A DNA stretch of 64,000 bases from an uncultured Robiginitomaculum sp. (GCA_938015875.1 CALLXE010000002.1:37315-101314); one strand, 5' to 3'. Shown: positions 54,734-63,431, counted from the first letter of the stretch. Translations and numbers: made by a program. The notes: a model not told the origin generated them from the sequence alone.

Positions 54734-56281
54734 TTAATTTTTGTTGTTTTTACGCTTCTCGCGGCGCTCTCTTCGGCGCTGCTCTTGTTTGGCTTTATTG
54801 ACCTTGCCGGCCTTTTCAATCTTTTTCGGCCTCCCTTTAGCCTTTGCGCCTTTGGATGCGCGCCATGTTGTAAGGCCTGCCTTCATCTCTGCCACCTTCT
54901 GCGGCATTGAGGCCGACAGGTCCGTGGTTTCGCCGATATCAGTTTTGACATTATAAAGCTCAATGCGGTTTTCATCGAAGAACTCAAGGAGTTTATAATC
55001 CCCTTTTCGCATCGCCGAGGCGGGATTATCACCGGTACTGCCGGGGCGCGCTTTGACGGAATGCCAATAGACAGTTCTGTCTTTCCAATTATCACGTCCG
55101 GCCAGAACATTTTCAAAACTCTCACCGTCAACGCCTGTGACTTTACCGTCCAACGCCAAATCAAGCAGTGTCGGATAGACGTCCATGCCAAGCACAATCG
55201 AGTCTGTATCGACGCGCGGCGCAATCGCTTTCGGCCAGCTGACAAATAGCGGAACGCGAATACCGCCTTCATATAAATGCCCCTTGCCTGCTTTAAGCGG
55301 CAGGTTACTGGTCGCCAATTCCCGTTCACGGCCGGAGGCGATGCTCCCGTCATTAGACAGGCCGCCATGATCCGATGAGAAAACAACGATCGTATTATCA
55401 GCAATGCCCCGGTCATTAAGTGCAGCCATAATGCGGGCAACATTTTCATCAACGTTTTCGACCATACCGGCATAATCAGCACTGTCTTGCTTCATTTTCT
55501 GCCGGCCATGTCCAAGCTCAATATAGTCAGGGCCTGCGCCGAAATCATGGGCCATGATTTCTAAGTTGTTACGCGCTTTGTCCTCAGGTTTAGCTTCGAG
55601 CGGCGTATGGACGGAATAATAAGACAAAACCGTCAGAAACGGTCTTGATGGGTCGGCGTCTTTTATAAAGTCGATGACATTATCGGTCATAAGATCAGAA
55701 ATATAATCACCCGCCTTGCCCGCCGCTTTAACATCAGGAACAGGAGATTTATCGCCTTTGGCCGGCCCGCCCGTCTTGTTGAACGGATAGGTTCGCGAAT
55801 GAACGCCGCCCGTTTCACCGGCGGCCCAAGAGCTGTCAAATCCATAGCCCGTGGCACTGCTTTTGCCGTCGCCCAAGTGCCACTTACCGACAAAATGCGA
55901 CTTATAGCCGGCGACCTTAAATTGCTGCATCGGGTTTCTCGCAGCCGGGATTGCGCCTAACTCACCCTTATTTTCGTTGATCGGATAGGTCGCAGTCATC
56001 AGCCCATAACGCGACGGCGTGCAGCGCGGATAGCTTGAGTAAGCCTGCGTAAACCGGACAGACCCGGCCGCAAGCGCGTCAATCGCCGGCGTTTGATAAA
56101 TCTGCGACCCGGTCAGGCTGAGATCATAATAACCCAGATCATCGGCCAGAATAAAAACAATGTTTGGCGGGTTTTCAGAAGCGGATGCAAGAGCGGCGTC
56201 AAGGCCGGCATCGGTCTGCGATCCCACTTGCGGGCTGCACGCCGCGAGCAGCAATCCTGATACGAGTAGCTTGGACTTCAT
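54734..56281 (-). CDS. S1-family sulfatase lipoprotein, arylsulfatase A-like
   Basis: 515 aa from the ATG at 56281 (AAGGGGAAGG upstream). Lipobox LAAC (C15). D47-D48 in VFILADDLGYYDLSL, formylglycine site C87 in RCTPSRYGLMTA, VGKWHLGDGKSSATGYGFD, YYSVHTPLEAKPED, VFSSDHGGLSN. The C-terminal ~45 residues are an extreme Lys/Arg tail (KGRPKKIEKAGK ... RRRERREKRKNNKN). Linkage specificity not assignable. Own promoter with a regulon palindrome 42 bp upstream. Confidence 0.92.
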   Translation of the reverse strand: MKSKLLVSGLLLAACSPQVGSQTDAGLDAALASASENPPNIVFILADDLGYYDLSLTGSQIYQTPAIDALAAGSVRFTQAYSSYPRCTPSRYGLMTATYPINENKGELGAIPAARNPMQQFKVAGYKSHFVGKWHLGDGKSSATGYGFDSSWAAGETGGVHSRTYPFNKTGGPAKGDKSPVPDVKAAGKAGDYISDLMTDNVIDFIKDADPSRPFLTVLSYYSVHTPLEAKPEDKARNNLEIMAHDFGAGPDYIELGHGRQKMKQDSADYAGMVENVDENVARIMAALNDRGIADNTIVVFSSDHGGLSNDGSIASGRERELATSNLPLKAGKGHLYEGGIRVPLFVSWPKAIAPRVDTDSIVLGMDVYPTLLDLALDGKVTGVDGESFENVLAGRDNWKDRTVYWHSVKARPGSTGDNPASAMRKGDYKLLEFFDENRIELYNVKTDIGETTDLSASMPQKVAEMKAGLTTWRASKGAKAKGRPKKIEKAGKVNKAKQEQRRRERREKRKNNKN

Positions 56282-56322
56282 AACCTTCCCCTTCGACCGG
56301 TCTTTTAAACCGTGTTCGCCTT

Positions 56323-56336
56323 TGACATTATTGTCA
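56323..56336 (-). promoter_or_regulatory. Regulon palindrome before the arylsulfatase-like gene
   Basis: TGACATTATTGTCA on the plus strand; in the gene's direction TGACAATAATGTCA, 42 bp before the start codon. No convincing -35/-10 pair was placed around this copy. Confidence 0.68.
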
Positions 56337-56462
56337 TTACCGGAGAAAAAATCGTCTCGCCAGCGCAAATGTGGCGCAATACCGCTTTTTTATATTTCAA
56401 GAAGAAGATCGCATGGCAAATACGAGGACGTTTACAGACACGGCAGATTGACACCCACCTGC

Positions 56463-56489
56463 TAAAACGCCGCCCGTTAAGGCGGCGCT
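56463..56489 (-). terminator. Intrinsic terminator after the EF-hand gene
   Basis: On the minus strand CGCCGCC / GGGCGGCG with a TTAAC loop is followed by TTTT, about 37 bp after the EF-hand stop. It separates that gene from the sulfatase downstream. Confidence 0.75.
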
Positions 56490-56525
56490 GAGCATTATAA
56501 ATTTACAAGGGCTGATCACTCAGAT

Positions 56526-56969
56526 CTATTTGCCCTTTTTGTTTTTATTCTTTTTATTCTTTTTGCCGCCATGCGCATTCAGTTCCGCATCGCTCAACTC
56601 GCCGTTACCATCGGCGTCCAAATATTTGAATCTGGATTTGGCAAAGCGCGTTTGCTCTTTTTCATCCATTGCGCCGGAGTTATCTCTATCCAAACGCTTA
56701 AATCGTTTTGTAATGCGTTCTGCTTTTCGCGCATTGCTTGCATCTTCGCCCAGATATTCGGCCAGTGTAAGCTCGCCATCGGCATTAACATCCATTTGTG
56801 TGAGGTCGGCCTTGATCAGGACATGAAACTCATCAGATGACAGGCTGCCATTATTGTCTGCGTCATGTTTGCTCATATCGGCAAAAGCGCCGGTTGCAGC
56901 AAATGCGCCGGTCAAAACCGTGGTTGAAATAATCGCAGCCATGCGCGCCGTATAAGTATGAGAAGTCAT
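56526..56969 (-). CDS. Exported EF-hand calcium-binding protein
   Basis: 147 aa; ATG with AAGGA seven bases upstream. Signal peptide (ends GAFADMS). Four EF-hand loops: DADNNGSLSSDE, DVNADGELTLAE, DRDNSGAMDEKE and DADGNGELSDAE. The C-terminus is a Lys/Asn-rich tail (GGKKNKKNKNKKGK) like that of the neighbouring sulfatase. Sulfatases and RTX proteins need calcium, so a periplasmic calcium buffer in this cluster makes sense, but that role is inferred. Own terminator downstream. Confidence 0.9.
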   Translation of the reverse strand: MTSHTYTARMAAIISTTVLTGAFAATGAFADMSKHDADNNGSLSSDEFHVLIKADLTQMDVNADGELTLAEYLGEDASNARKAERITKRFKRLDRDNSGAMDEKEQTRFAKSRFKYLDADGNGELSDAELNAHGGKKNKKNKNKKGK

Positions 56970-57159
56970 TATGTGTTCCTTTTAAATATATGCCTGCAAT
57001 GCAAGCGTCCCGTTTATTTTTATCGTTTATGATGCTGAGCATTGTGTCAATAGCCTGAACAGGGCCTGAATAAGGCCTCAATCCCATAGGCACCTTAAGG
57101 ACTTAATTAAGGCTCTGCGTTCATTAATTTACAAGGTTTGACAAATAGTGTAATTAAAT

Positions 57160-57173
57160 TGACAATAATGTCA
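57160..57173 (+). promoter_or_regulatory. Regulon palindrome in the DUF1800/DUF1501 promoter
   Basis: TGACAATAATGTCA within TTGACAATAATGTCAA. Its left arm overlaps a -10-like GACAAT (57161-57166) that lies exactly 17 bp after a perfect -35 box TTGACA (57138-57143). About 42 bp before the DUF1800 start. Confidence 0.72.
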
Positions 57174-57214
57174 AAAGAAACATGAGCATACACTTTTTTC
57201 CGGGGAGACCGTCA

Positions 57215-58972
57215 ATGCCATCGACCCTTAAAGCCTCATTGGCCGCGTCATGTTTGGCCGGCCTCGCCCTGATGCTTGGCGCATGCGGCGGCGGCAGTTC
57301 CGGCGACATAACGGCAGCCCCGGCAGCAGTCGCAACAGAGGCCGCTGTCACCCCGCCTGTTACTGGCGCCCTGCTCTCCGTCAGAAGTCCGTATATCCGC
57401 AATCAGGCCATGGCCGCGAGTTTTTTAAACCGCGCAACCTTTGGCGCAAGCCAAGCCGACATCGACGCGCTTGTCGGGCAAAGCGCAGCCGTTTGGATGA
57501 AAACACAATTTGCGAAATCGCCCAATTACATTTTGCCGCCTCTGAAGACAGTATTTGAGGCCGGCGGAAGCATTGACAACCGCGCCCATGCCGCCGCCCA
57601 CTGGGATAATGTCATCGCAGGGGATGACCAATTGCGCCAACGCATGGCTTTCGCTCTGTCCCAGATTTTAGTCTATTCAGACACATCGGCCACGGGCTTT
57701 CCGCTGATGTCCGCTCATTATATCGATCTGCTGTATGAAAACGCCTTCGGCAATTACGCTGAACTTTTGGACGATGTAACCTATTCACCGGCTATGGCCG
57801 ATTACCTGACTTACCTTCGCAATGTAAAAGGAGACGACGCAACAGGACGTCAGCCGGATGAGAATTACGCCCGCGAAATTCTGCAACTTTTCACCATTGG
57901 CCTGACAACCGTCAATATGTATGGCGACGCAAAGTTAAGCGGCGGCAAGACGGTGGAAACTTATGATAATGACGACATTGTCGGCCTCGCGCGGGTCTTT
58001 ACAGGCCTGTCTTCAAAGGGCGGTTTTTTTAACAGCGCCGCCGATCCTGACTGGCGCCATTCACGCTTGGTCGCCTATGCGGATAAACACTCGCCAAAAG
58101 AAAAGACCTTTATGGGTCTGACGATCCCCGCCGGCACCGGCGCGGATGCGAGCATCAGTCAAGCCCTGGCACATATTTTCGCGCACCCGAATGTTGCGCC
58201 GTTTATTTCCCGGCAGCTTATCCAGCGCTTTACCTCAAGTGACCCGTCACCGGATTACGTTTTTCGCGTTGCGACAGCGTTTGAAACCGGCCGCTATGAA
58301 GCCGGTGACGGCACAATATTCGGAACCGGCCTGCGCGGTGACCTGGAAGCAACACTGGCAGCCATTTTACTCGACGCGCAATTTTTTGACGAAACCCCAA
58401 CACCGGACACAAAGGGTAAAGTCCGCGAGCCCATTTTAAAATTTGCGCAATTTGCCCGTGCTTTTGAAATGAAGAATGTTAACTCCGCCAATGAGCGGCT
58501 CCTGCTCGGCCCTGTTCGCGATAAAGATATGCTGTCCCAAGCGCCGTTTCGATCGCCGTCCGTTTTTAATTTTTACCGGCCGGGATTTGTGGCCCCCAAT
58601 ACAGTCTCCGGCGCAGCAGGCCTGACAGCCCCTGAATTTCAAATCGTCAATGAAGGCGGCATGATCGGTTATTATAACTTCATGCTTGATTACGTTTTGG
58701 ATCGCTCATCAACCTTGGATAATAATGTAATCGGCTACACGCCCGACTACAGTGACCAAATTGCGATTGCTGATGATCCTGACGCGCTGGCTGATAATCT
58801 TGACCTGCTGCTTTTGTCAGGCCGGATGAGCGCGCAAACCCGCGCCCGAATGATTACTCTGATTAACAAATTTCCTATCGGCACGGCAGACCCTGCGGCA
58901 GACCGCCTGATGCGGGTTCGGGTTGCCGTTTACGCCGCCGTCACAGCTCCCGCTTACGCCGTAGATTTGTAG
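57215..58972 (+). CDS. DUF1800-family exported protein
   Basis: 585 aa from the ATG at 57215 (GGGGAG seven bases upstream). Signal peptide with a lipobox-like LGAC then Gly/Ser-rich linker. The DUF1800 domain fills the rest: AASFLNRATFGASQADIDAL, QRMAFALSQILVYSD, NYAREILQLFTIGL, VGLARVFTGLS, PFISRQLIQRFTSSDPSPDYV and SVFNFYRPGFVAPN. Function unknown; in many proteobacteria it is paired with DUF1501, as here (9 bp gap). The promoter carries the regulon palindrome, which ties the pair to the sulfatase/TonB genes. Confidence 0.93.
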   Translation: MPSTLKASLAASCLAGLALMLGACGGGSSGDITAAPAAVATEAAVTPPVTGALLSVRSPYIRNQAMAASFLNRATFGASQADIDALVGQSAAVWMKTQFAKSPNYILPPLKTVFEAGGSIDNRAHAAAHWDNVIAGDDQLRQRMAFALSQILVYSDTSATGFPLMSAHYIDLLYENAFGNYAELLDDVTYSPAMADYLTYLRNVKGDDATGRQPDENYAREILQLFTIGLTTVNMYGDAKLSGGKTVETYDNDDIVGLARVFTGLSSKGGFFNSAADPDWRHSRLVAYADKHSPKEKTFMGLTIPAGTGADASISQALAHIFAHPNVAPFISRQLIQRFTSSDPSPDYVFRVATAFETGRYEAGDGTIFGTGLRGDLEATLAAILLDAQFFDETPTPDTKGKVREPILKFAQFARAFEMKNVNSANERLLLGPVRDKDMLSQAPFRSPSVFNFYRPGFVAPNTVSGAAGLTAPEFQIVNEGGMIGYYNFMLDYVLDRSSTLDNNVIGYTPDYSDQIAIADDPDALADNLDLLLLSGRMSAQTRARMITLINKFPIGTADPAADRLMRVRVAVYAAVTAPAYAVDL

Positions 58973-58981
58973 GATATAGCG

Positions 58982-60400
58982 ATGACATATTATAACAGAC
59001 GCAGATTTTTAAAGGCCGGATCCGCCTTGGGTTTTGCAGGCACAACCGGGCTTTTATCGTCCTTAACGTCGCAGACTGCAAACGCGGCCAATACAACCGG
59101 ATACAAAGCGCTCGTTTGCCTGTTTTTTAAAGGCGGGATGGACGCAATGGATACTGTGCTGCCAACGGATGCCGCGTCTCACGCTGCCCTCGCAGCGGCG
59201 CGGACGGATTTATTTTCCGGCTATAATGTCGGCAGCGGAGCTTCATCGCGCGATATCATCAACATTGCCGCGCTGGCCCCGGATAACGCCTCTGATTTCG
59301 GGACGCGCACCTTTGGCCTGCCGCCGCAAATGAGCGGAATGGCCTCCATGTTTAACGCCGGTGATATGGCCATTGTCGGTAATGTCGGCCCCATTAACGA
59401 GCCGACAAACCGCACAAGTTTTGAATCCGGCAGCGTGCAATTGCCTGCTCGGCTATTTTCTCATAATGATCAGCAATCAACGTGGTTATCGTCCGGCCCG
59501 GAAGGCACGCAAACGGGATGGGGCGGACGCTTTGCCAATGCCGTGAACGCGTCAAACGCCGGCGGCAACCCGGTATTCACCTCAATCAGCACGGCCGGCA
59601 ATGATGTCTTTTTAGCCGGCGGGACGCCTGCTTTCGTCGCGCCCTCCGGCGGCCCCCAAACCGTCGATATTGTTGACCGCAATAACCGGCTTGGCTTTGG
59701 CAGCAATGCCGATGACGCCCGCGCTATATTTGAAGACCACTTAAAGAGTCTTGGTGAGAGCAGTTCCAATCTTTATTCTCAAGATATTATCAACATCAAT
59801 AAGGCCGCCATCACTAATGCCCGCGCCTATTCTGACGCCATCACAGGCGGAACCGGCAGCACGGTGACATTCCCGTCATCAGGACTTGGCGGGCAGCTTA
59901 AGACTGTGGCCGATACAATCGGCGTTCGCGGCACGCTGAGCGCGTCACGGCAGATTTTCTATGTCGCAATCGGCGGTTTTGATACCCATGACAGCCAGGC
60001 CAATGGTTTACCCGGCCTGCACACACAAATATCAGAAGCAATAGTCGCGTTTAAGGCCTCAATGGTTGCGCTTAATCTGTGGAATGATGTGACCGTCTTT
60101 ACCGCGTCTGATTTCGGACGCACATTATTCGACAATGGTGACGGCACCGATCACGGTTGGGGCGGACATCATTTTGTCGCGGGCGGAAGCGTGAACGGTA
60201 AAAACATATATGGTGCTTTGCCGCCGGTCGACCCCACCGACCTTGCCTATACAGCCGGCCGGGGGCGATTAATTCCGTCTGTATCCGTGGACCAATATGC
60301 TGCAACCCTCGGCAGTTGGTTTGGCCTGACGGACGGCGAGCTTGATGCCGGCCTGCCGAACCTGTCTAATTTCACCAATAAGAATCTCGGCTTCGTTTAA
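58982..60400 (+). CDS. DUF1501-family Tat-exported protein
   Basis: 472 aa. Twin-arginine signal (NRRRFLKAGSALGFAG). DUF1501 landmarks: KALVCLFFKGGMDAMDTVLP, FSHNDQQSTWLSSGPEG, YVAIGGFDTHDSQ, VTVFTASDFGRTL and DHGWGGHHFVAGG. The family belongs to the alkaline phosphatase/sulfatase fold superfamily, and Asp/His metal-type residues (GGFDTHD, DHGWGGHH) are kept, but it has no CxPxR site, so it is not an FGE-dependent sulfatase. Second gene after DUF1800, followed by a bidirectional terminator. Confidence 0.93.
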   Translation: MTYYNRRRFLKAGSALGFAGTTGLLSSLTSQTANAANTTGYKALVCLFFKGGMDAMDTVLPTDAASHAALAAARTDLFSGYNVGSGASSRDIINIAALAPDNASDFGTRTFGLPPQMSGMASMFNAGDMAIVGNVGPINEPTNRTSFESGSVQLPARLFSHNDQQSTWLSSGPEGTQTGWGGRFANAVNASNAGGNPVFTSISTAGNDVFLAGGTPAFVAPSGGPQTVDIVDRNNRLGFGSNADDARAIFEDHLKSLGESSSNLYSQDIININKAAITNARAYSDAITGGTGSTVTFPSSGLGGQLKTVADTIGVRGTLSASRQIFYVAIGGFDTHDSQANGLPGLHTQISEAIVAFKASMVALNLWNDVTVFTASDFGRTLFDNGDGTDHGWGGHHFVAGGSVNGKNIYGALPPVDPTDLAYTAGRGRLIPSVSVDQYAATLGSWFGLTDGELDAGLPNLSNFTNKNLGFV

Positions 60401-60441
60401 CACATATAATTATTCCGCCCTCGCGGATATTGTGCCCAAAG

Positions 60442-60477
60442 AAAAGCCCGCCGGATCGCTCCGGCGAGCTTTTTTCT
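60442..60477. terminator. Bidirectional terminator between DUF1501 and RTX genes
   Basis: Hairpin AAGCCCGCCGGA / TCCGGCGAGCTT with T6 on the plus side and an AAAGAAAA stretch that gives a T-rich tail on the minus side. It serves both convergent genes. Confidence 0.88.
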
Positions 60478-60497
60478 TTAACGGCGTCAACCGGTAA

Positions 60498-62132
60498 CTA
60501 GCCAACATCATAGGCATCAAAAAAGCCTGCGCCCGATGTGTCATGCGCGGAGCCGTCCGGATCAGCCACAGGCGCGCTTGCCAAAAGCAAGTCAGCAAGG
60601 CCCTTATCCGACAAGCCATTGGCCATTGGCGGCGGCGTTGCGCCAAACAGAAAGTCATCAGCCGTAATGGACGCTGAATCTGAGTAGCCGCGAAGGACAA
60701 TTTTACCGCCGTCATAGGAGATAATTGTCGATGCCCCCGCCCGGCTTGAAACAACTTTGATGTCAGAGAAATCATCTGCGCCGCTGAGGAATTGGATCAC
60801 ATCCACACCGTCTTGCCAGTCAGTAATGCTGTCTCTGCCATCATTGGCATTAAATACAAATGTATCAATGTTAAGGCCGCCGCTCATTACGTCATTGCCG
60901 GTGCCGCCTTCAATCGTGTCCTCACCGTTTTCGCCGTAAATGCGGTCATTGCCATTGCCGCCAAGTATCCCGTCATTTCCGCTGCCGCCATATATACGGT
61001 CATTGGCTGCGCCGCCGTCAATGTCATCAGCGCCGCCGCCGCCAAATAACATGTCTGCGCCGTCATTGCCGAAAATATCATCTGCGCCGTTATGGCCGTG
61101 CAAACGATCACCGGCCGCCGACCCAATCAACGTGTCCGCCCGAAAAGACCCGTAGAAAGTTTCAATACTGTTATAGACATCCCCCGCCGCATCGCCGGCA
61201 TTGTTGGCTGTATCCGACAAATCAATCGTTACAGAGGACGCTGCGTGGAAGTAAAGCGCAACATCCGTACCGTTACCGCCGTTTAGCTCATCAGCACCTT
61301 CGCCGCCGATCAAATAATCATCACCTTCGCCGCCGTTCAGAACATCATCACCGCCAAGACCGTGAATAATATCTTTACCGTCACTGCCGTTTAAATTTTC
61401 GCCTTCGGATGTGCCGGTCAGGAAATCATCGCCGGGTGTCCCGTCAACATCAGCCGCAGGGGTCAAGAGACGGAAATTGTCAATGGCAATCTCTTCACCG
61501 TTCGCATTGCGGGCGCCGGCCGTATTGTAATCGCGGTCTTCAAAAACCAGCTCCAGCGTATTGCCTGTACCGGCAATATCAAAGGTAAATTCCGCAAAGT
61601 CTTCGCTGAGGAAAACTGCGCCGCCAATAGCGTCTGCCGCATCCAGAACACCATCGAGATTTTTATCCTGCTGCCAGTTATCACCGTCACCATTGACGAC
61701 GCCGGTGCCAAGGAAACGAATACCGACGACTTCTGCGCCGGCGTCAATTGTATAGCGCACTTCGAGGAAATCATCAGCTTCGACCTGAAGCGTGGTAAAA
61801 TCGCGGGCCGCGAACAAGCCGGCAAAGCTCAAGCCCGTTTGTCCAGTGATGTCAATTCCTGACCATTCAATTATGCCTAAATCATTGGCCTGAGCCCCGG
61901 TAGAATTGCGAACATCTTCACCGCGAAAGAACCAAGAGCCGTCAAGGCCGGTGTTAAAGTTTTCATTCGCGCCGACAGTGGTGTCTTGCGCCATGTTCGT
62001 CCGGTAAAAATAGTCCCCGTTTGTGCCGGTGACCGTACCGTTGACGGTATCGGCATGATTGATAACATTACGGGCCGCGGCGCCAATCTCCGGCGCTGCT
62101 GTTTCAAAACTGTCTTGGAAAATTACGGGCAT
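60498..62132 (-). CDS. RTX calcium-binding protein with N-terminal beta domain
   Basis: 544 aa from the ATG at 62132 (AGGAGA six bases upstream). No N-terminal signal peptide. Residues 1-~220 are a beta-sandwich-like domain ending in IAIDNFRLL, as in carbohydrate-binding or adhesin modules, with an EF-like loop (DKNLDGVLDAAD). Residues ~225-440 hold two blocks of GGxGxDxxx RTX repeats (GLGGDDVLNGGEGDDYLIGG; GSGNDGILGGNGNDRIYGE). The C-terminus (DSITDWQDGVDVIQF onward) is typical of type I secretion substrates. Likely secreted or surface-bound glycan-binding or acting protein; no catalytic domain recognised. Regulon palindrome in its promoter. Confidence 0.87.
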   Translation of the reverse strand: MPVIFQDSFETAAPEIGAAARNVINHADTVNGTVTGTNGDYFYRTNMAQDTTVGANENFNTGLDGSWFFRGEDVRNSTGAQANDLGIIEWSGIDITGQTGLSFAGLFAARDFTTLQVEADDFLEVRYTIDAGAEVVGIRFLGTGVVNGDGDNWQQDKNLDGVLDAADAIGGAVFLSEDFAEFTFDIAGTGNTLELVFEDRDYNTAGARNANGEEIAIDNFRLLTPAADVDGTPGDDFLTGTSEGENLNGSDGKDIIHGLGGDDVLNGGEGDDYLIGGEGADELNGGNGTDVALYFHAASSVTIDLSDTANNAGDAAGDVYNSIETFYGSFRADTLIGSAAGDRLHGHNGADDIFGNDGADMLFGGGGADDIDGGAANDRIYGGSGNDGILGGNGNDRIYGENGEDTIEGGTGNDVMSGGLNIDTFVFNANDGRDSITDWQDGVDVIQFLSGADDFSDIKVVSSRAGASTIISYDGGKIVLRGYSDSASITADDFLFGATPPPMANGLSDKGLADLLLASAPVADPDGSAHDTSGAGFFDAYDVG

Positions 62133-62321
62133 TTGGTATCTCCTGTTGTTCACGCAGCCTGCAAGGCGGCAAGCGGGTGCTGCGTCCGAAAAGTCTTCTT
62201 TTCGAAAATTATGGTGCGTACTCGGAAGTCCGGAACAAGACCGGTTTCCCCTGTTTATATGGTCTTTTTGTCAGACCTTATAATTTCATTAACGCAGGTT
62301 TATAGCCAAAGCAAGAAAAAA

Positions 62322-62335
62322 TGACATTATTGTCA
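62322..62335 (-). promoter_or_regulatory. Regulon palindrome before the RTX gene
   Basis: TGACATTATTGTCA on the plus strand. In the gene's direction its right arm forms ATGTCA (-35-like), followed after exactly 17 bp by TATAAA (-10, forward bases 62299-62304). About 190 bp before the start codon. Confidence 0.7.
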
Positions 62336-62549
62336 GAACAGGGTGTTTGCAGAGAATCGGATTTTAAATATCTATAATATGATCAAAATTATGCAAATCA
62401 GTCTCGCCATAAATTTTATAATCACCAACTCATAACTCAAGTTTAATCAATCCATGCCAAGTTGATCCTAAAAGGTATGGTGATATGTATAGTGCCCTTA
62501 TAATTCCAGCCTCCGTCATTCCGTCTTTTCTGTTCGGCTAGCGGCGCAA
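62336..62549. other. AT-rich non-coding stretch
   Basis: About 215 bp with no ORF, RNA gene or clear repeat; AT-rich compared with the surrounding genes. It joins the RTX promoter to the IS remnant. Confidence 0.4.
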
Positions 62550-62668
62550 GCCAACCGAGAGGCACGTCAGGACGTGTTCGATTACATCGAAATGTTCTGC
62601 AATCCAAAACCCGGGCATACTACAACGGGCTGTTGTCACCCACCCAATTTAAGATAGCAGCAAAGTGA
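62550..62668 (+). mobile_element. Remnant of an IS3-family transposase (OrfB C-terminus)
   Basis: Translation gives EARQDVFDYIEMFCNPK, the end of the DDE transposase of IS3-family elements, then after a one-base deletion near 62619 continues YNGLLSPTQFKIAAK and stops at 62668. No start, no catalytic DDE triad and no intact ends are present; the G/C-rich palindrome CCCCCGGGGG near 62707-62722 may be a scar of the element end. A dead fragment, marking past insertion next to the tRNA region. Confidence 0.75.
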
Positions 62669-62819
62669 AGTCGCAAAGTGCCTATAAAGCCGGGGGCCCA
62701 TCAGTAAGCACTCCCCCGGGGGGGGCGGCCAAGCGCTCTCACCTTTTTATTGTCGCCAAAGCGGATGAAGCCGCGCTGAGTGATTGCACCGCAGGCGGTT
62801 TATCTTTAAGGGTATTTTT

Positions 62820-63296
62820 ATGACACGAATCTTTATCCTGATATCCTCACTCTGGCTCTTAATGGCTGCGCCCGCATTTGCGCAGGCCGGGCAACCCGCG
62901 CCGCTTGATTTTGGCCCGACCGAAAAACTATCCATACAATCTAAAGACAAAACCCACATTTTTAATGTCGAGGTTGCAGACACCGAAAAGCTTCAGGCGC
63001 GCGGTATGATGTATCGTGACGGCGTTGCGGATGATGCCGGCATGCTGTTTGAGTTTGGGAAACCTAAGGTCGCGACGATCTGGATGAAAAATACCGGTAT
63101 TCCGCTTGATATTCTGTTTGTGCGCCCCAATGGTCGCATTTTAAAGATCGAGCACGGTGCAAAGCCATATTCGCTGCGCCTGTCATCATCCGAAGCGCCC
63201 GTTGGCGCCGTGGTTGAATTGCGCGGCGGCCGCGCCCGCGAGCTTGGAATTCGCCCCGGCGACATCGTGGCTCACGATTTTTTTAAAACTAACTGA
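62820..63296 (+). CDS. DUF192-family exported protein
   Basis: 158 aa from the ATG at 62820 (AAGGG seven bases upstream). Signal peptide ending APAFAQAG. The DUF192 domain follows: FNVEVADTEKLQARGMMYRD, FEFGKPKVATIWMKNTGIPLDILFV (shown as separate blocks), VVELRGGRARELGIRPGDIV. Small periplasmic beta-barrel-like fold, function unknown. Single gene before tRNA-Pro. Confidence 0.92.
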   Translation: MTRIFILISSLWLLMAAPAFAQAGQPAPLDFGPTEKLSIQSKDKTHIFNVEVADTEKLQARGMMYRDGVADDAGMLFEFGKPKVATIWMKNTGIPLDILFVRPNGRILKIEHGAKPYSLRLSSSEAPVGAVVELRGGRARELGIRPGDIVAHDFFKTN

Positions 63297-63354
63297 GAAT
63301 AGTGCGAAACAGGGCTTGCTCTGCGCGCGTTTTTATATAAAACCCACGCTTGTT

Positions 63355-63431
63355 CGGGGCGTAGCGCAGCCTGGTAGCGCACCTGTTTTGGGAACAGGGG
63401 GTCGCAAGTTCGAATCTTGCCGCCCCGACCA
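63355..63431 (+). tRNA. tRNA-Pro (anticodon UGG)
   Basis: 77 nt cloverleaf with encoded CCA: acceptor CGGGGCG pairs with CGCCCCG before ACCA; D arm GCGC-AGCCTGGTA-GCGC; anticodon arm CCTGT TTTGGGA ACAGG gives anticodon TGG; T arm with GTTCGAATC. A T7 run follows at once and may end transcription. Confidence 0.97.

Noticed and set aside
60498..61420. Short repeated DNA units resembling a repeat array or CRISPR
   Set aside because: They encode the in-frame RTX nonapeptides; spacing is continuous, without unique spacers.
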